DNA of 38,217 nucleotides from Candidatus Omnitrophota bacterium (GCA_026387405.1 JAPLLV010000010.1:1-38217), one strand, 5' to 3'; shown: positions 7,547 to 15,996, numbered from the stretch's first letter. Numbers and translations are program-made. The notes: generated from the sequence alone by a model not told the origin.

Positions 7547-8377
7547 ATGAGTGAGAATGATCTTTCAATGGAAGAGTTGTACAATCAAAGTATAAAGCTT
7601 ATTCAGGAAAATCAGATAATCAAGGGAAGGGTAGTCGCAAAAAAAGCAAGCGAAGTTTTGGTGGATGTGGGCTTTAAATCAGAGGGCGTGGTATCGATAA
7701 CCGAGTTTGGCGCGGATGAGCTTGAGATCGGAAAAGAGCTTGATTTCCTGGTGGAATCTATCGAGAATGACGCGGGTATGATCGTCCTTTCCCGTGAGAA
7801 GGCCATGCGCATGCAGAGCTGGGATAGCATCATTAAGAATTCCCAGGGAGAGGATTTAGTTGAGGGCCGCCCGATGAAAAAAGTAAAAGGCGGCTTTCTT
7901 GTTGACGTCAGGGGGATAGAGGGTTTTTTGCCTTCTTCGCTTTCAGCGTTCAAAAATGTGGCGGATAAGGATATCATCGGCAAGATATTCAAGTTTAAGA
8001 TCGTCAAGGTGAATAACCTGAGGCACAGCATTATAGTTTCCCGGCGCGAAGCGATCCAGAAAGAAAAGGAGATCGCCAAAGAGAGGTTCTGGAAGGACCT
8101 AAAGATCGGCGGGATCTATCCCGGGATGGTGAAGGCGATTACCGATTTCGGGGCGTTTATCGATCTGGGGGGAGTGGACGGGCTTTTGCATATTACGGAT
8201 ATGTCATGGTCCAAGATCAGCCACCCTTCGGAGATCGTGGCCTTGGGGGATAAGATCGAGGTCATGGTGCTTAATACCAATAAAGAATCCGGCAAGGTGT
8301 CTCTCGGCCTAAAGCAGAGATTACCCGACCCCTGGCAGGATATCGAATCGACAAGGAAGGGCGTAAGATCTCATTGA
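7547..8377 (+). CDS. rpsA: 30S ribosomal protein S1, N-terminal part (gene broken)
   Basis: S1 binds mRNA on the 30S subunit during initiation. These 276 residues hold S1/OB domains 1, 2 and 3. Domain 3 is clear: YPGMVKAITDFGAF, DGLLHITDMSW, and a closing KVSLGLKQRLPDPWQ. The next domain should follow PDPWQDIE, but the frame runs into an unrelated tail and stops at 8377. The ribosome binding site GGAAAGGA at 7532-7539 is good. The end of domain 4 and domains 5-6 continue in another frame just downstream. The break is a deletion plus frameshift, or an assembly fault. Confidence 0.9.
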   Translation: MSENDLSMEELYNQSIKLIQENQIIKGRVVAKKASEVLVDVGFKSEGVVSITEFGADELEIGKELDFLVESIENDAGMIVLSREKAMRMQSWDSIIKNSQGEDLVEGRPMKKVKGGFLVDVRGIEGFLPSSLSAFKNVADKDIIGKIFKFKIVKVNNLRHSIIVSRREAIQKEKEIAKERFWKDLKIGGIYPGMVKAITDFGAFIDLGGVDGLLHITDMSWSKISHPSEIVALGDKIEVMVLNTNKESGKVSLGLKQRLPDPWQDIESTRKGVRSH

Positions 8378-8898
8378 GCATCAAGCAGCTGGAGCAGAAT
8401 CCCTGGCTTGATGCCGAGGCGAAATTTCCCGCCGGCACCAAAGTCAACGGCAAAGTGCGCGGTTTCACGGACTACGGTGTATTCGTGGAACTGGACTCAA
8501 GCCTTGAAGGGATGATCCATGTTTCCGACCTTTCCTGGACAAAGAGGGTATCTCATCCTCAGGACGTGTTGAAGAAAGGGCAGAAGGTAGAGGTGGTCGT
8601 GCTTTCGGTGGATGCTCAAAACCGGCGCATCGCCCTGGGGTTAAAGCAGCTTCAAACAAACCCCTGGTCGGAAATAGCCGGCAGGTATCCCATGGATACA
8701 GTGCTTGAGGCGGAAGTGGTGAGTATCACCGATTTCGGCGTCTTTGTGAAACTAAACGACGAACTTGAAGGATTGGTCTATGCCAGCGAAATCGATAAAG
8801 AGCAGTCGGCATCTTTGAAGCCTCAGGATAAGCTTAAAGTTAAGGTCATAAAGGTTGATGTTGAGGCAGGCAAAATCGGCCTGACCGCAAAGATATAA
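8374..8898 (+). CDS. rpsA: 30S ribosomal protein S1, C-terminal part (gene broken)
   Basis: This is the continuation of S1 in a different frame. The last residues of domain 4 (IDKEGRKISLSIKQ) are encoded from about 8347. Domain 5 (GTKVNGKVRGFTDYGVF ... LGLKQLQTNPW) and domain 6 (ITDFGVFVKLNDELEGLVYASEI) follow. The only in-frame start is TTG at 8374, which overlaps the upstream TGA as TTGA, so a coupled restart is conceivable. Measured against the 87-residue repeat of the next domain, 190 bases of domain 4 are missing. I cannot tell whether this part is translated on its own. Confidence 0.8.
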   Translation: MSIKQLEQNPWLDAEAKFPAGTKVNGKVRGFTDYGVFVELDSSLEGMIHVSDLSWTKRVSHPQDVLKKGQKVEVVVLSVDAQNRRIALGLKQLQTNPWSEIAGRYPMDTVLEAEVVSITDFGVFVKLNDELEGLVYASEIDKEQSASLKPQDKLKVKVIKVDVEAGKIGLTAKI

Positions 8899-8906
8899 AG
8901 GAAGCT

Positions 8907-10076
8907 ATGGATATCGCCAGGCAACTAGAGATAATCAAGCGCGGGGCAGTAGAGATAATTTCTGAAGCGGAACTTAAGAAAAAGCTTGAGGAATCTATTG
9001 CCCGGAAGCGCCCCCTAAGGGTCAAGGCGGGTTTTGACCCTACGGCGCCGGATTTGCATCTGGGTCATACTGTTCTATTACGCAAGCTGCGCCAATTCCA
9101 GGACCTCGGGCATCAGGTGATTTTTCTCATCGGTGATTTTACCGGCCGCATCGGCGATCCCAGCGGCAGGTCGGAAATAAGGAAGCAGCTTAGCAGGGAC
9201 GAGGTGTTGGAAAACGCCCAGACCTATAAGAAACAAATATCCAAGGTTTTAGGTCTGGAAAAATTAGAGATAGTTTTCAACAGCGAATGGTTTGACAAAA
9301 TGTCGATGCTGGAGGTCCTGGAGTTGACCAGGTTGGCGACTGTTTCCCAGATGCTGGCGAGAGAGGATTTTAAGAAGCGCTTGAGCCGCAAAGAAAATAT
9401 TTCGCTTTTAGAATTTATGTATCCGCTCTTACAGGGTTTTGATTCCGTAAAGCTTAAATGCGACATCGAAGTTGGAGGGACGGACCAGATATTCAACCTT
9501 TTGGTGGGCCGCGACCTGCAAAGAGATTTTGGTCAGCCGGAGCAGGTGGTTATTACCATGCCGCTATTGGAGGGGACTGACGGCAAGCAGAAGATGAGCA
9601 AGACTTATGGAAACTATATCGGCATCAATGAGAAGGCAGAGGAGATATTCGGCAAAGTTATGTCTATATCGGACGAAATGATGTTGAAGTATTACGAGCT
9701 GTTGACGGACGCAAAGATGGAAGATGTCCGCGGCAAACACCCTAAAGAAGCAAAAGAGGAATTGGCCTGGCGCATCGTCAGGGATTATCACACGGAAACC
9801 TCGGCCGATAGCGCCCGTAGGAATTTCGATAATGTTTTTAAGAATAAAGAATTACCCGGTGGCTTAAACGAATACACCATAAGCGGGGACAAAAAGATCC
9901 TTGATATTCTTACCGACAGCGGGATTGTAAAGTCCAGGAATGAGGTCCGAAGGCTCATCCGGCAGGGAGGGGTTATTTTTGACGAACATAAAATAAGCAA
10001 TGAGGATTTTCTCATCACCAAAAGCGGCATAGCTAAAATTGGCCCCCGCCGCTTCCTTAGGATTATCAGAAAATAG
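8907..10076 (+). CDS. tyrS: tyrosine--tRNA ligase
   Basis: This enzyme charges tRNA-Tyr. The class I synthetase signatures are present as HLGHT at 51-55 (HIGH) and KMSKT at 229-233 (KMSKS). The tyrosine-pocket region includes AGFDPTAPDLHLG and VGGTDQ (189-194), and an S4-like RNA-binding domain occupies about residues 325-389. The pattern is that of the shorter-linker TyrZ-type bacterial TyrRS. Length (389) is normal. AAAGGAAG at 8897-8904 is the ribosome binding site. It is the last housekeeping gene before the glycan cluster. Confidence 0.95.
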   Translation: MDIARQLEIIKRGAVEIISEAELKKKLEESIARKRPLRVKAGFDPTAPDLHLGHTVLLRKLRQFQDLGHQVIFLIGDFTGRIGDPSGRSEIRKQLSRDEVLENAQTYKKQISKVLGLEKLEIVFNSEWFDKMSMLEVLELTRLATVSQMLAREDFKKRLSRKENISLLEFMYPLLQGFDSVKLKCDIEVGGTDQIFNLLVGRDLQRDFGQPEQVVITMPLLEGTDGKQKMSKTYGNYIGINEKAEEIFGKVMSISDEMMLKYYELLTDAKMEDVRGKHPKEAKEELAWRIVRDYHTETSADSARRNFDNVFKNKELPGGLNEYTISGDKKILDILTDSGIVKSRNEVRRLIRQGGVIFDEHKISNEDFLITKSGIAKIGPRRFLRIIRK

Positions 10077-10082
10077 CTCTTT

Positions 10083-10183
10083 ACCCCGTTACACCCAGAA
10101 AGCCAGGGTCTTCAGGCCGCGGATGAATGGCAGATTAAATTTAAATCAGCAAACCCCGCCCTTAGGGCGGGGTGTAACGGGGT
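10083..10183. repeat. inverted-repeat element, ACCCCGTTA family, copy 1
   Basis: A perfect 14-base inverted pair forms the ends: ACCCCGTTACACCC at 10083-10096 and GGGTGTAACGGGGT at 10170-10183. An eight-base GC stem, CCCCGCCC/GGGCGGGG (10154-10172), sits beside the right end. The element fills most of the gap between tyrS and the flippase gene. The GC hairpin could end tyrS transcription, but no T run follows it. A second element with the same tips lies at 13154-13205. Confidence 0.8.
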
Positions 10184-10201
10184 CTACCTTAAAAATCCTA
10201 T

Positions 10202-11428
10202 ATGCGATTGGATAGCTTTACTAAAAATAGCCTGATTATATTTTTAGCGTCCGGCATCGGTAATTTCATAAATTTATTATATCAATGGTTCATAGTCAGG
10301 CTGGTAACCCCCGAGACTTTCGCTTCTTTGAGTTCGCTCTTATCTCTATTAGCCATCTTTATCCTTCCGTTTAGCGCCTTTGCAACCATGGTAACCAAGC
10401 ATGTCTCATGTTTCAACGCCCAAAAGGATCAGGATTCTTTAAGGAGTATCTGGCAGGTATTGGCGCGCCATGCCTTCTTTTTTAGTTTTATAATTTTCCT
10501 GCCCGTAGTCATTTTTTCTTCATCCATATCCCGTTTCCTGTATATCGAATCCCGCGCGAGCGTGATAATTTTAGGCTCTATTATTTTTGTCAGCGGCATC
10601 GGTTCGGTTATCAGCGGCGGCCTGCAGGGCCTGGAGAAATTCAAAATTTTAGCGATTCTTTCTCTTATAGCAGGCCTGTTGAAACTCGTCTCGCCTTTTG
10701 TGCTGCTTAAATTTTTCGCGCAGCTTGAGGGCGCGCTTTTGGGTTTTCTGGCGCCTATGATTTTTGGGATTATTATAAGCATCCCCCTGGTATGGTCATT
10801 ATTCAAGAAAGCGAAACCGACAAGAGTAAATACGAGAGAGCTGTATTTTTATATCCTGCCGGTTTTTGCCGCATCCCTTATTTTTTTATTACTCACTAAT
10901 TTCGATATGGTCTTAGTGAAACATTTTTTTATCCTGCAGGCCCAGGATTACGCGGTGGCACAGCTTTTTGGGAAGATACTGCTTTTTTTGCCCGGCTGGA
11001 TTTATCTTGTGATGTTTGCCCGCGTTTCGAGCCTCCACGCGCAAAAGCAAAGTTCAAAAACGGTCCTTAAGAGCACCCTGTTGTTCAGCCTGCTGCCCGG
11101 CCTATTAGTGACCATTATTTTTAACCTATTCCCGGAGTTGGCATTTGGTATCTTGGCTCATAGGCATTCTCCCCAGATTATAATACTGGGGAGAGTTTTT
11201 TCTTTCAGCATGCTTATTTTCGCTATGGTCAATACTTTATTTTATTATCAACTTTCAGTTGAGCGTTTCAATTTCCTGTTACCTTCGGCACTAATTACAG
11301 CTTTTGTGTTTTTATTGCTTTGGTTTTGGCACATAAGCGTTCTGTGGGTAGCAGGAATGTTGCTTGTTGCCTCCGTGTGTATCCTTATTATAAACCTGCG
11401 TTCTGCGTTTAATGCCGTATTAATATGA
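10202..11428 (+). CDS. polysaccharide flippase (Wzx/MATE-like)
   Basis: This is a very hydrophobic 408-residue protein with about 12 predicted membrane segments spread along its length. It has the layout of the oligosaccharide flippase (Wzx/RfbX, MVF/MATE-like) family, including a loop GSVISGGLQGLEKFKILAIL near residues 139-158. Such proteins move undecaprenyl-linked oligosaccharide units across the inner membrane. It stands first in the glycan cluster, which fits that role. Its end overlaps the next glycosyltransferase by four bases (ATGA). The exact substrate cannot be told from sequence. Confidence 0.75.
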   Translation: MRLDSFTKNSLIIFLASGIGNFINLLYQWFIVRLVTPETFASLSSLLSLLAIFILPFSAFATMVTKHVSCFNAQKDQDSLRSIWQVLARHAFFFSFIIFLPVVIFSSSISRFLYIESRASVIILGSIIFVSGIGSVISGGLQGLEKFKILAILSLIAGLLKLVSPFVLLKFFAQLEGALLGFLAPMIFGIIISIPLVWSLFKKAKPTRVNTRELYFYILPVFAASLIFLLLTNFDMVLVKHFFILQAQDYAVAQLFGKILLFLPGWIYLVMFARVSSLHAQKQSSKTVLKSTLLFSLLPGLLVTIIFNLFPELAFGILAHRHSPQIIILGRVFSFSMLIFAMVNTLFYYQLSVERFNFLLPSALITAFVFLLLWFWHISVLWVAGMLLVASVCILIINLRSAFNAVLI

Positions 11429-12183
11429 AGGAATTAAAAGGAAAGATATCTATTATTATGCCGGCTTATAACGAGGCCAGCCACATCGTTTCCAGTATTA
11501 AGGAGACGGCTGATGCTTTTGATGGTTTTGGTTATGAATGGGAACTCCTGGTCATTGATGACGGCTCAAGAGATAATACCTTTGAGGCAGCCTGTTCGCT
11601 GCTTGATAAATATCCCGGACGTTTAATCGTAAAGAAGAATCCGCTTAATATGGGCAAAGGCGCGGCGATCAAGCTTGCGGTGGAATATATAACCGGAGAA
11701 TACGTGGTATGGCTGGACGCGGATATGGATTTACACCCCTCACAGCTTCCCACGCTCTTTGACATAATGCTCCTTGATGACGCCGGCGTAGTAATCGGAT
11801 CGAAGCTGCATCCTAATTCAAGGGTCATTTATCCCTTGCAGCGCAGGATAATCAGCAACGTGTATTATCTTCTGATAAAGTTTTTGTTCGATCTGCCCTG
11901 CCACGATACACAGACCGGACTGAAGCTTTTTAAGAGCGAGGTGCTGCGCAGGGTATTTCCCATGATGACGGTGAACAAGTTCGCCTTTGACCTGGAGGTC
12001 CTGGCGATTGTTAACCGTTTAGGTTTTCAGATTGCCGAGGCGCCGATAGTCTTAAACCCCAGGAGGCGGTATGGCAGGATCGGGATGACGGCCATTATTA
12101 CTACTTTCTGGGATACCCTGGTTGTATTTTACAGGATGCATGTTTTAAAATACTATGACCGTTTCGATAATAATCGCCGTTAA
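11425..12183 (+). CDS. GT2 glycosyltransferase, dolichyl-phosphate-sugar synthase type
   Basis: This is a family 2 (GT-A) glycosyltransferase of 252 residues. The N-terminal IIMPAYNEASHI, VIDDGSRDNT (43-52), NMGKGAAIKLAV and the DAD metal-binding motif (98-100) match DPM1/ALG5-like enzymes that load mannose or glucose onto polyprenyl phosphate. The later HDTQTGLKLFK stretch is typical of the same group. No C-terminal membrane domain is evident. It may make a lipid-linked donor for the GT-C-like membrane proteins at the right end of the window. It overlaps its neighbours on both sides. Confidence 0.8.
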   Translation: MKELKGKISIIMPAYNEASHIVSSIKETADAFDGFGYEWELLVIDDGSRDNTFEAACSLLDKYPGRLIVKKNPLNMGKGAAIKLAVEYITGEYVVWLDADMDLHPSQLPTLFDIMLLDDAGVVIGSKLHPNSRVIYPLQRRIISNVYYLLIKFLFDLPCHDTQTGLKLFKSEVLRRVFPMMTVNKFAFDLEVLAIVNRLGFQIAEAPIVLNPRRRYGRIGMTAIITTFWDTLVVFYRMHVLKYYDRFDNNRR

Positions 12184-13153
12184 GGCCTGGCAGAAGAATC
12201 TGGCCGTTTGTCTAGATAAATGCCAGGGACTGAATTTCAAGGATTTTGAGATCCTGGTCCTGCCCGATAAAGCTTTTGATTCTCAGGTTTTACCTGTGGG
12301 CAGCGCGCCGGTGTCTATCATTCCTACGGGCCCGGTAAGCCCGGCTGAAAAAAGGGATATTGCCTTATGTTATGCAAAAGCACCTATTTTAGCCTTTATT
12401 GACGACGATACCTATCCCGATAAGGATTGGTTGAAAAACGCCGTGGGCAATTTCTCCGATCCCGAGATCGCCGCTGTCGGCGGTCCTGCGATTACTCCGG
12501 GTGAGGATACGTTAAAGGCAAGAGCAAGCGGGATTATCTACTCATCATTTTTAGTCAGCGGAAAGTTCGTTTATCGGTATCTTCCTATGAAACGGCAGGA
12601 GGTAGATGATTATCCCAGTTGTAATTTCTTAGTGCGTAAATCCATAATGGATCAGCTCGGAGGTTTTAAAACAAACTTCTGGCCCGGAGAAGATACAAAG
12701 CTGTGCCTTCAGATCACCCAGGAGCTAAAGAAAAAAATAATTTACGACCCGCGGGCATTATTATACCATCACCGCCGCGAGCTGTTTATCCCCCATATCC
12801 GGCAGATCCTAAGTTATGCCTTGCACCGCGGATATTTTGCCAAAAGGTTCCCGGAAACCTCCTTGAGGTTATATTATTTTATCCCCAGTATTTTCGTGTT
12901 TTTGTCTTTATCCGGGGGGCTCATCGGTTTATTTTTTGAGCCCGTTAGATTTGTTTACTTCATAGGGATTTACATATATTTGGCTATAGTATTTTTTACC
13001 GCTTTCTTTCTGGTCAGTGCGCAAAGTCATGATTTTTTGGAGAAGGGTGAGTTAGTTTTTTTAGTTTGGAGCGGGATTATCCTTACCCATATTACCTATG
13101 GGGGATATTTCATTAAAGGGTTACTTTCCAATAAATTGCAGGAAGAAAAATGA
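12155..13153 (+). CDS. GT2 glycosyltransferase with C-terminal membrane segments
   Basis: This is a family 2 glycosyltransferase of 332 residues. The start MTVSIIIAVKAWQKNL and the metal-binding FIDDDTYPD (D83-D85) are clear. EDTKLCLQI around residue 184 is the usual acceptor/base region (the ED motif). Two or three hydrophobic segments after about residue 235 suggest membrane anchoring at the inner membrane. The start codon lies 29 bases inside the end of the upstream gene. The donor and acceptor sugars are unknown. Confidence 0.8.
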   Translation: MTVSIIIAVKAWQKNLAVCLDKCQGLNFKDFEILVLPDKAFDSQVLPVGSAPVSIIPTGPVSPAEKRDIALCYAKAPILAFIDDDTYPDKDWLKNAVGNFSDPEIAAVGGPAITPGEDTLKARASGIIYSSFLVSGKFVYRYLPMKRQEVDDYPSCNFLVRKSIMDQLGGFKTNFWPGEDTKLCLQITQELKKKIIYDPRALLYHHRRELFIPHIRQILSYALHRGYFAKRFPETSLRLYYFIPSIFVFLSLSGGLIGLFFEPVRFVYFIGIYIYLAIVFFTAFFLVSAQSHDFLEKGELVFLVWSGIILTHITYGGYFIKGLLSNKLQEEK

Positions 13154-14676
13154 ACCCCGTTATTCCTATGCGGGGTAAAGAAAGAAGAGAAAGGAATAAC
13201 GGGGTGAAGGTATTGATCGGCTACCCTCCTTTAAGCACAAAAAGGGGGTATCCTACGGTAGGCCAGAACAGGCAGTTCCAGTATTTTAAGGAACCGACAT
13301 TTATCTATCCCATGGTTCCCGCATCTGCCGCTACACTGCTTAAGGACAGCGGTTTCGAAGTCATATGGCTGGATGCGATCGCGCAAGGCATTGGACACGA
13401 TGATTTTTTCGAGATCCTAAAGAAAGAAAAACCCGATGTAGTTGCCTTTGAGTCCAAGACCCCTATTATAAAGGAGCTTTGGAAGATAATCGATGAACTA
13501 AAGACTAACGACCAGCGACCAACGACCGTATTATTCGGGGACCACGTTACCGCTTTACCGGAAGAGTCCTTGTTGAATTCCCGGGTGGATTTTGTTCTTA
13601 CGGGGGGTGATTATGATTTTTTGCTTTTGAATCTTTGTAATTTTTTTAGGTCGTCAGGTGCGTCAGAATTAGAAGCAGGTATTTACTGGCGTAAAGACAA
13701 TGAGATCAAATCAACCGGACGTTTCAAGCTTAACCATAATCTCGGCGCTATTCCTTTTATAGACCGCGATCTGACCCGTTGGCGCATGTATTGCGAAAAA
13801 AACGGGAATTATAAGAGGACTCCGGGAACCTATATTATGTCCGGCAGGGATTGTTGGTGGTCAAAATGCACATTCTGTTCCTGGCCTACCATGTATCCGG
13901 AATTCCGCAGCCGGGAGCCCGAGAATGTCCTGGATGAGATCCAGATGCTTATCGAAAAGTACCGCGTGCGGGAGATTATGGATGATTCGGGATGCTTTCC
14001 CGTGGGGGCATGGCTGGAAGATTTCTGTCAGGGAGTAATAAAGAAGGGGATAAATAAAAAGATTTATCTGGATTGTAATATGCGTTTCGGGGCCTTGTCC
14101 AAGGCGGACTTTGTTCTTATGCGTAAGTCGAACTTCAGGCTGCTTCTTTTTGGATTAGAATCCGCAAATCAGAAGACCCTGGATCGGATAAATAAAAAAA
14201 TCACGGTTGAGCAGATCGTCGAAGATTGTAAAACCGCCTCTTCCTCAGGATTGTTTCCTCATATTACCATTATGTTCGGCTATCCCTGGGAAAGTTTCGA
14301 TGATGCGCTGGCTACTTTAAATCTGGGGAAATGGCTGTTAAAAAAAGGTTATGCCTATACCATGCAGGCGACTATAGTTATACCTTATCCGGGAACAAAG
14401 TTGTTTGACGAGTGTCGAGCTGAGGGTTTGCTGCGCAGCCAGGATTGGGATGATTATGATATGAAAAGAGGAGTAATGAAAAGCCCTATCACCGATGACA
14501 AGATGCGGGAGTTGGTGCAAGGGATGTACGGTGTCTCATTTTCTCCGGAGTTTATCGCCCGCAAGTTATGCGCGGTGCGCGATTTCGATGATGTCAGATA
14601 CGGACTCCGCGCGGCGAAAAAGGTATTCGGACATATTTGGGATTTCAAGCGGGAGTGTGTATGTTCTGGAAAGTGA
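13150..14676 (+). CDS. B12-binding-type radical SAM protein
   Basis: This 508-residue protein has an N-terminal cobalamin-binding-like Rossmann region (KVLIGYPP at 20-27, SAATLLKDSGFEVIWLDA at 59-76, LFGDHVTALPE) and a radical SAM core. The cluster-binding cysteines are C235, C240 and C243, spaced CX4CX2C rather than the usual CX3CX2C. The HITIMFGYPWES segment fits the core barrel. The N-terminus is uncertain: the ATG at 13150 lies at the edge of an inverted repeat, and GTG at 13204, just before KVLIGYPP, is where homologous folds begin. Relatives act in methylation, rearrangement or lipid/glycan tailoring. The substrate is unknown. Confidence 0.82.
   Translation: MNPVIPMRGKERRERNNGVKVLIGYPPLSTKRGYPTVGQNRQFQYFKEPTFIYPMVPASAATLLKDSGFEVIWLDAIAQGIGHDDFFEILKKEKPDVVAFESKTPIIKELWKIIDELKTNDQRPTTVLFGDHVTALPEESLLNSRVDFVLTGGDYDFLLLNLCNFFRSSGASELEAGIYWRKDNEIKSTGRFKLNHNLGAIPFIDRDLTRWRMYCEKNGNYKRTPGTYIMSGRDCWWSKCTFCSWPTMYPEFRSREPENVLDEIQMLIEKYRVREIMDDSGCFPVGAWLEDFCQGVIKKGINKKIYLDCNMRFGALSKADFVLMRKSNFRLLLFGLESANQKTLDRINKKITVEQIVEDCKTASSSGLFPHITIMFGYPWESFDDALATLNLGKWLLKKGYAYTMQATIVIPYPGTKLFDECRAEGLLRSQDWDDYDMKRGVMKSPITDDKMRELVQGMYGVSFSPEFIARKLCAVRDFDDVRYGLRAAKKVFGHIWDFKRECVCSGK
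13154..13205. repeat. inverted-repeat element, ACCCCGTTA family, copy 2, over a gene start
   Basis: A perfect 14-base inverted pair, ACCCCGTTATTCCT at 13154-13167 and AGGAATAACGGGGT at 13192-13205, flanks a 24-base loop. It shares its nine outer bases with the element at 10083-10183. It covers the first codons of the radical SAM gene and ends on the alternative GTG start at 13204. Confidence 0.8.
13505..13525. repeat. three heptamers inside a coding region
   Basis: CTAACGA, CCAGCGA and CCAACGA stand in tandem. This is the reverse-complement form of the heptamer array at 2630-2657. Three units make 21 bases, so the reading frame of the radical SAM gene is kept; the stretch encodes roughly TNDQRPT (residues 119-125). 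Confidence 0.7.
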
Positions 14677-14921
14677 TAGGCATGTCGGCTGCATTTTTGA
14701 CCATGTTTTCTTTTGTGCCCCAGATCGCCAAGGCGTTAAAAACAAGATCGGTAAAAGACGTAAGCCTGGTTACGCTCATACAGATGGCGTCAGGCGTTAC
14801 TCTCTGGATTGTTTACGGGATTTATTTGAAGGACGCGATCATTATCGTCGCGAATCTAGTAACGCTTTCGACTATGCTGGTTTTGTTGAATCTCTATCGC
14901 GCGTACCGCAAGAAAGGATAA
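14661..14921 (+). CDS. SemiSWEET / PQ-loop small transporter
   Basis: This 86-residue protein has three hydrophobic segments. The first carries [20 protein letters not shown], the PQ-loop signature, with P20-Q21. This is the layout of bacterial SemiSWEET proteins, which dimerise to move small sugars across the membrane. The ATG at 14661 is chosen because GGGAG lies a few bases upstream and the protein then begins at the first membrane segment; an in-frame ATG at 14637 would add eight residues. It overlaps the radical SAM gene by 16 bases. Its place in a glycan cluster is unusual. Confidence 0.85.
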   Translation: MFWKVIGMSAAFLTMFSFVPQIAKALKTRSVKDVSLVTLIQMASGVTLWIVYGIYLKDAIIIVANLVTLSTMLVLLNLYRAYRKKG

Positions 14922-14925
14922 AAAT

Positions 14926-15996
14926 ATGTCGGTAGTGGTGGTTACGGGTTCCTGCGGATTAATTGGTTCGGAATCGGTTGAATTCTTCGCAAAAAAAGGC
15001 TTCGATATAGCAGGCATAGACAATAATATGCGTAAGTTCTTTTTCGGTGAAGACGGTAGTATCATCTGGAATAAGAAGCGCCTGCTTAAAAATTACAAAA
15101 ATTATCGTCATTTCGAGATAGATATCCGGGATAAAAACAGGATAGATTCCCTGTTTAAAAAATACGCTAAAGATATCGCGCTTATCATCCACGCCGCTGC
15201 CCAGCCTTCGCATGATTGGGCTGCCCGGGCTCCGGATATTGATTTCGGGGTAAATGCCGTTGGTACGCTTAATCTTTTGGAGGCCTACCGCAAATTTTCC
15301 CCTCAAAGCGTATTTATTTTTACTTCTACCAATAAGGTCTACGGCGACAGGCCTAATTCCCTGCCCCTTGAGGAATTAGAAAAGCGCTTTGAGATTAAAA
15401 AGGATCACCGGTATTATAAGGGTATTGATGAATCAATGAGCATTGATAATTGTCTGCACAGCGTCTTTGGCGCCTCTAAGGCGGCAGCTGACGTGATGAC
15501 GCAGGAATATGGCAGATATTTTGGGCTAAAGACCGGCATTTTTCGCGGAGGATGCCTTACCGGGCCGCAGCATTCCGGGGCAAAGCTGCACGGTTTTCTG
15601 GCATATCTGGTGAAATGCTGTATTACGGGGAGAAAGTATACCATCTATGGCTATAAGGGTAAACAGGTGCGTGATAATATCCATTCATATGACCTGGTAA
15701 ATGCGTTTTACCATTTTTTCCAGGCTCCCCGAACGGCCGAGGTTTATAATATGGGCGGAGGAAGGTTTGCAAATATCTCGGTATTGGAGGCGATCGAGCT
15801 AGTTCAAGAGATTTCCGGGAAAAAAATGGATTATGAATATGCGCAGGATAATCGCATCGGCGACCATATCTGGTGGATAAGCGATGTCTCTAAATTCAAA
15901 GCGCACTATCCTCAGTGGGTCCATAAATATAGTATTCAAGATACGGTGAAAGAGATATTTGAAAATCAAAATAAAAGGGAGATCGACGAAAGATGA
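14926..15996 (+). CDS. NAD-dependent epimerase, CDP-paratose 2-epimerase-like
   Basis: This extended SDR enzyme has 356 residues and likely acts on a nucleotide sugar in the cytoplasm. The NAD-binding [15 protein letters not shown] motif opens the protein (residues 7-21), with HAAAQPSHD near 89-97 and FTSTNKVYG at 132-140. The usual YxxxK catalytic pair reads FGASK here (F181, K185), so the tyrosine is replaced by phenylalanine. The sequence resembles TyvE/CDP-paratose 2-epimerase relatives. The true substrate is unknown, and no CDP-glucose pathway genes are in the window. It forms a tandem pair with the next gene, overlapping it by four bases. Confidence 0.75.
   Translation: MSVVVVTGSCGLIGSESVEFFAKKGFDIAGIDNNMRKFFFGEDGSIIWNKKRLLKNYKNYRHFEIDIRDKNRIDSLFKKYAKDIALIIHAAAQPSHDWAARAPDIDFGVNAVGTLNLLEAYRKFSPQSVFIFTSTNKVYGDRPNSLPLEELEKRFEIKKDHRYYKGIDESMSIDNCLHSVFGASKAAADVMTQEYGRYFGLKTGIFRGGCLTGPQHSGAKLHGFLAYLVKCCITGRKYTIYGYKGKQVRDNIHSYDLVNAFYHFFQAPRTAEVYNMGGGRFANISVLEAIELVQEISGKKMDYEYAQDNRIGDHIWWISDVSKFKAHYPQWVHKYSIQDTVKEIFENQNKREIDER

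Noticed and set aside
8341-8398. Programmed frameshift in rpsA
   Set aside because: About 63 residues of domain 4 are missing at the same place, so a simple frameshift signal would not restore a normal S1; no slippery site is evident.
10154-10172. Rho-independent terminator after tyrS
   Set aside because: The GC stem is strong but no T run follows, and it is part of an inverted-repeat element; termination is possible but not supported.
14495-14935. 146-codon frame overlapping the radical SAM and SemiSWEET genes
   Set aside because: It lies in another frame across two well-supported genes and has a low-complexity, non-protein-like composition.
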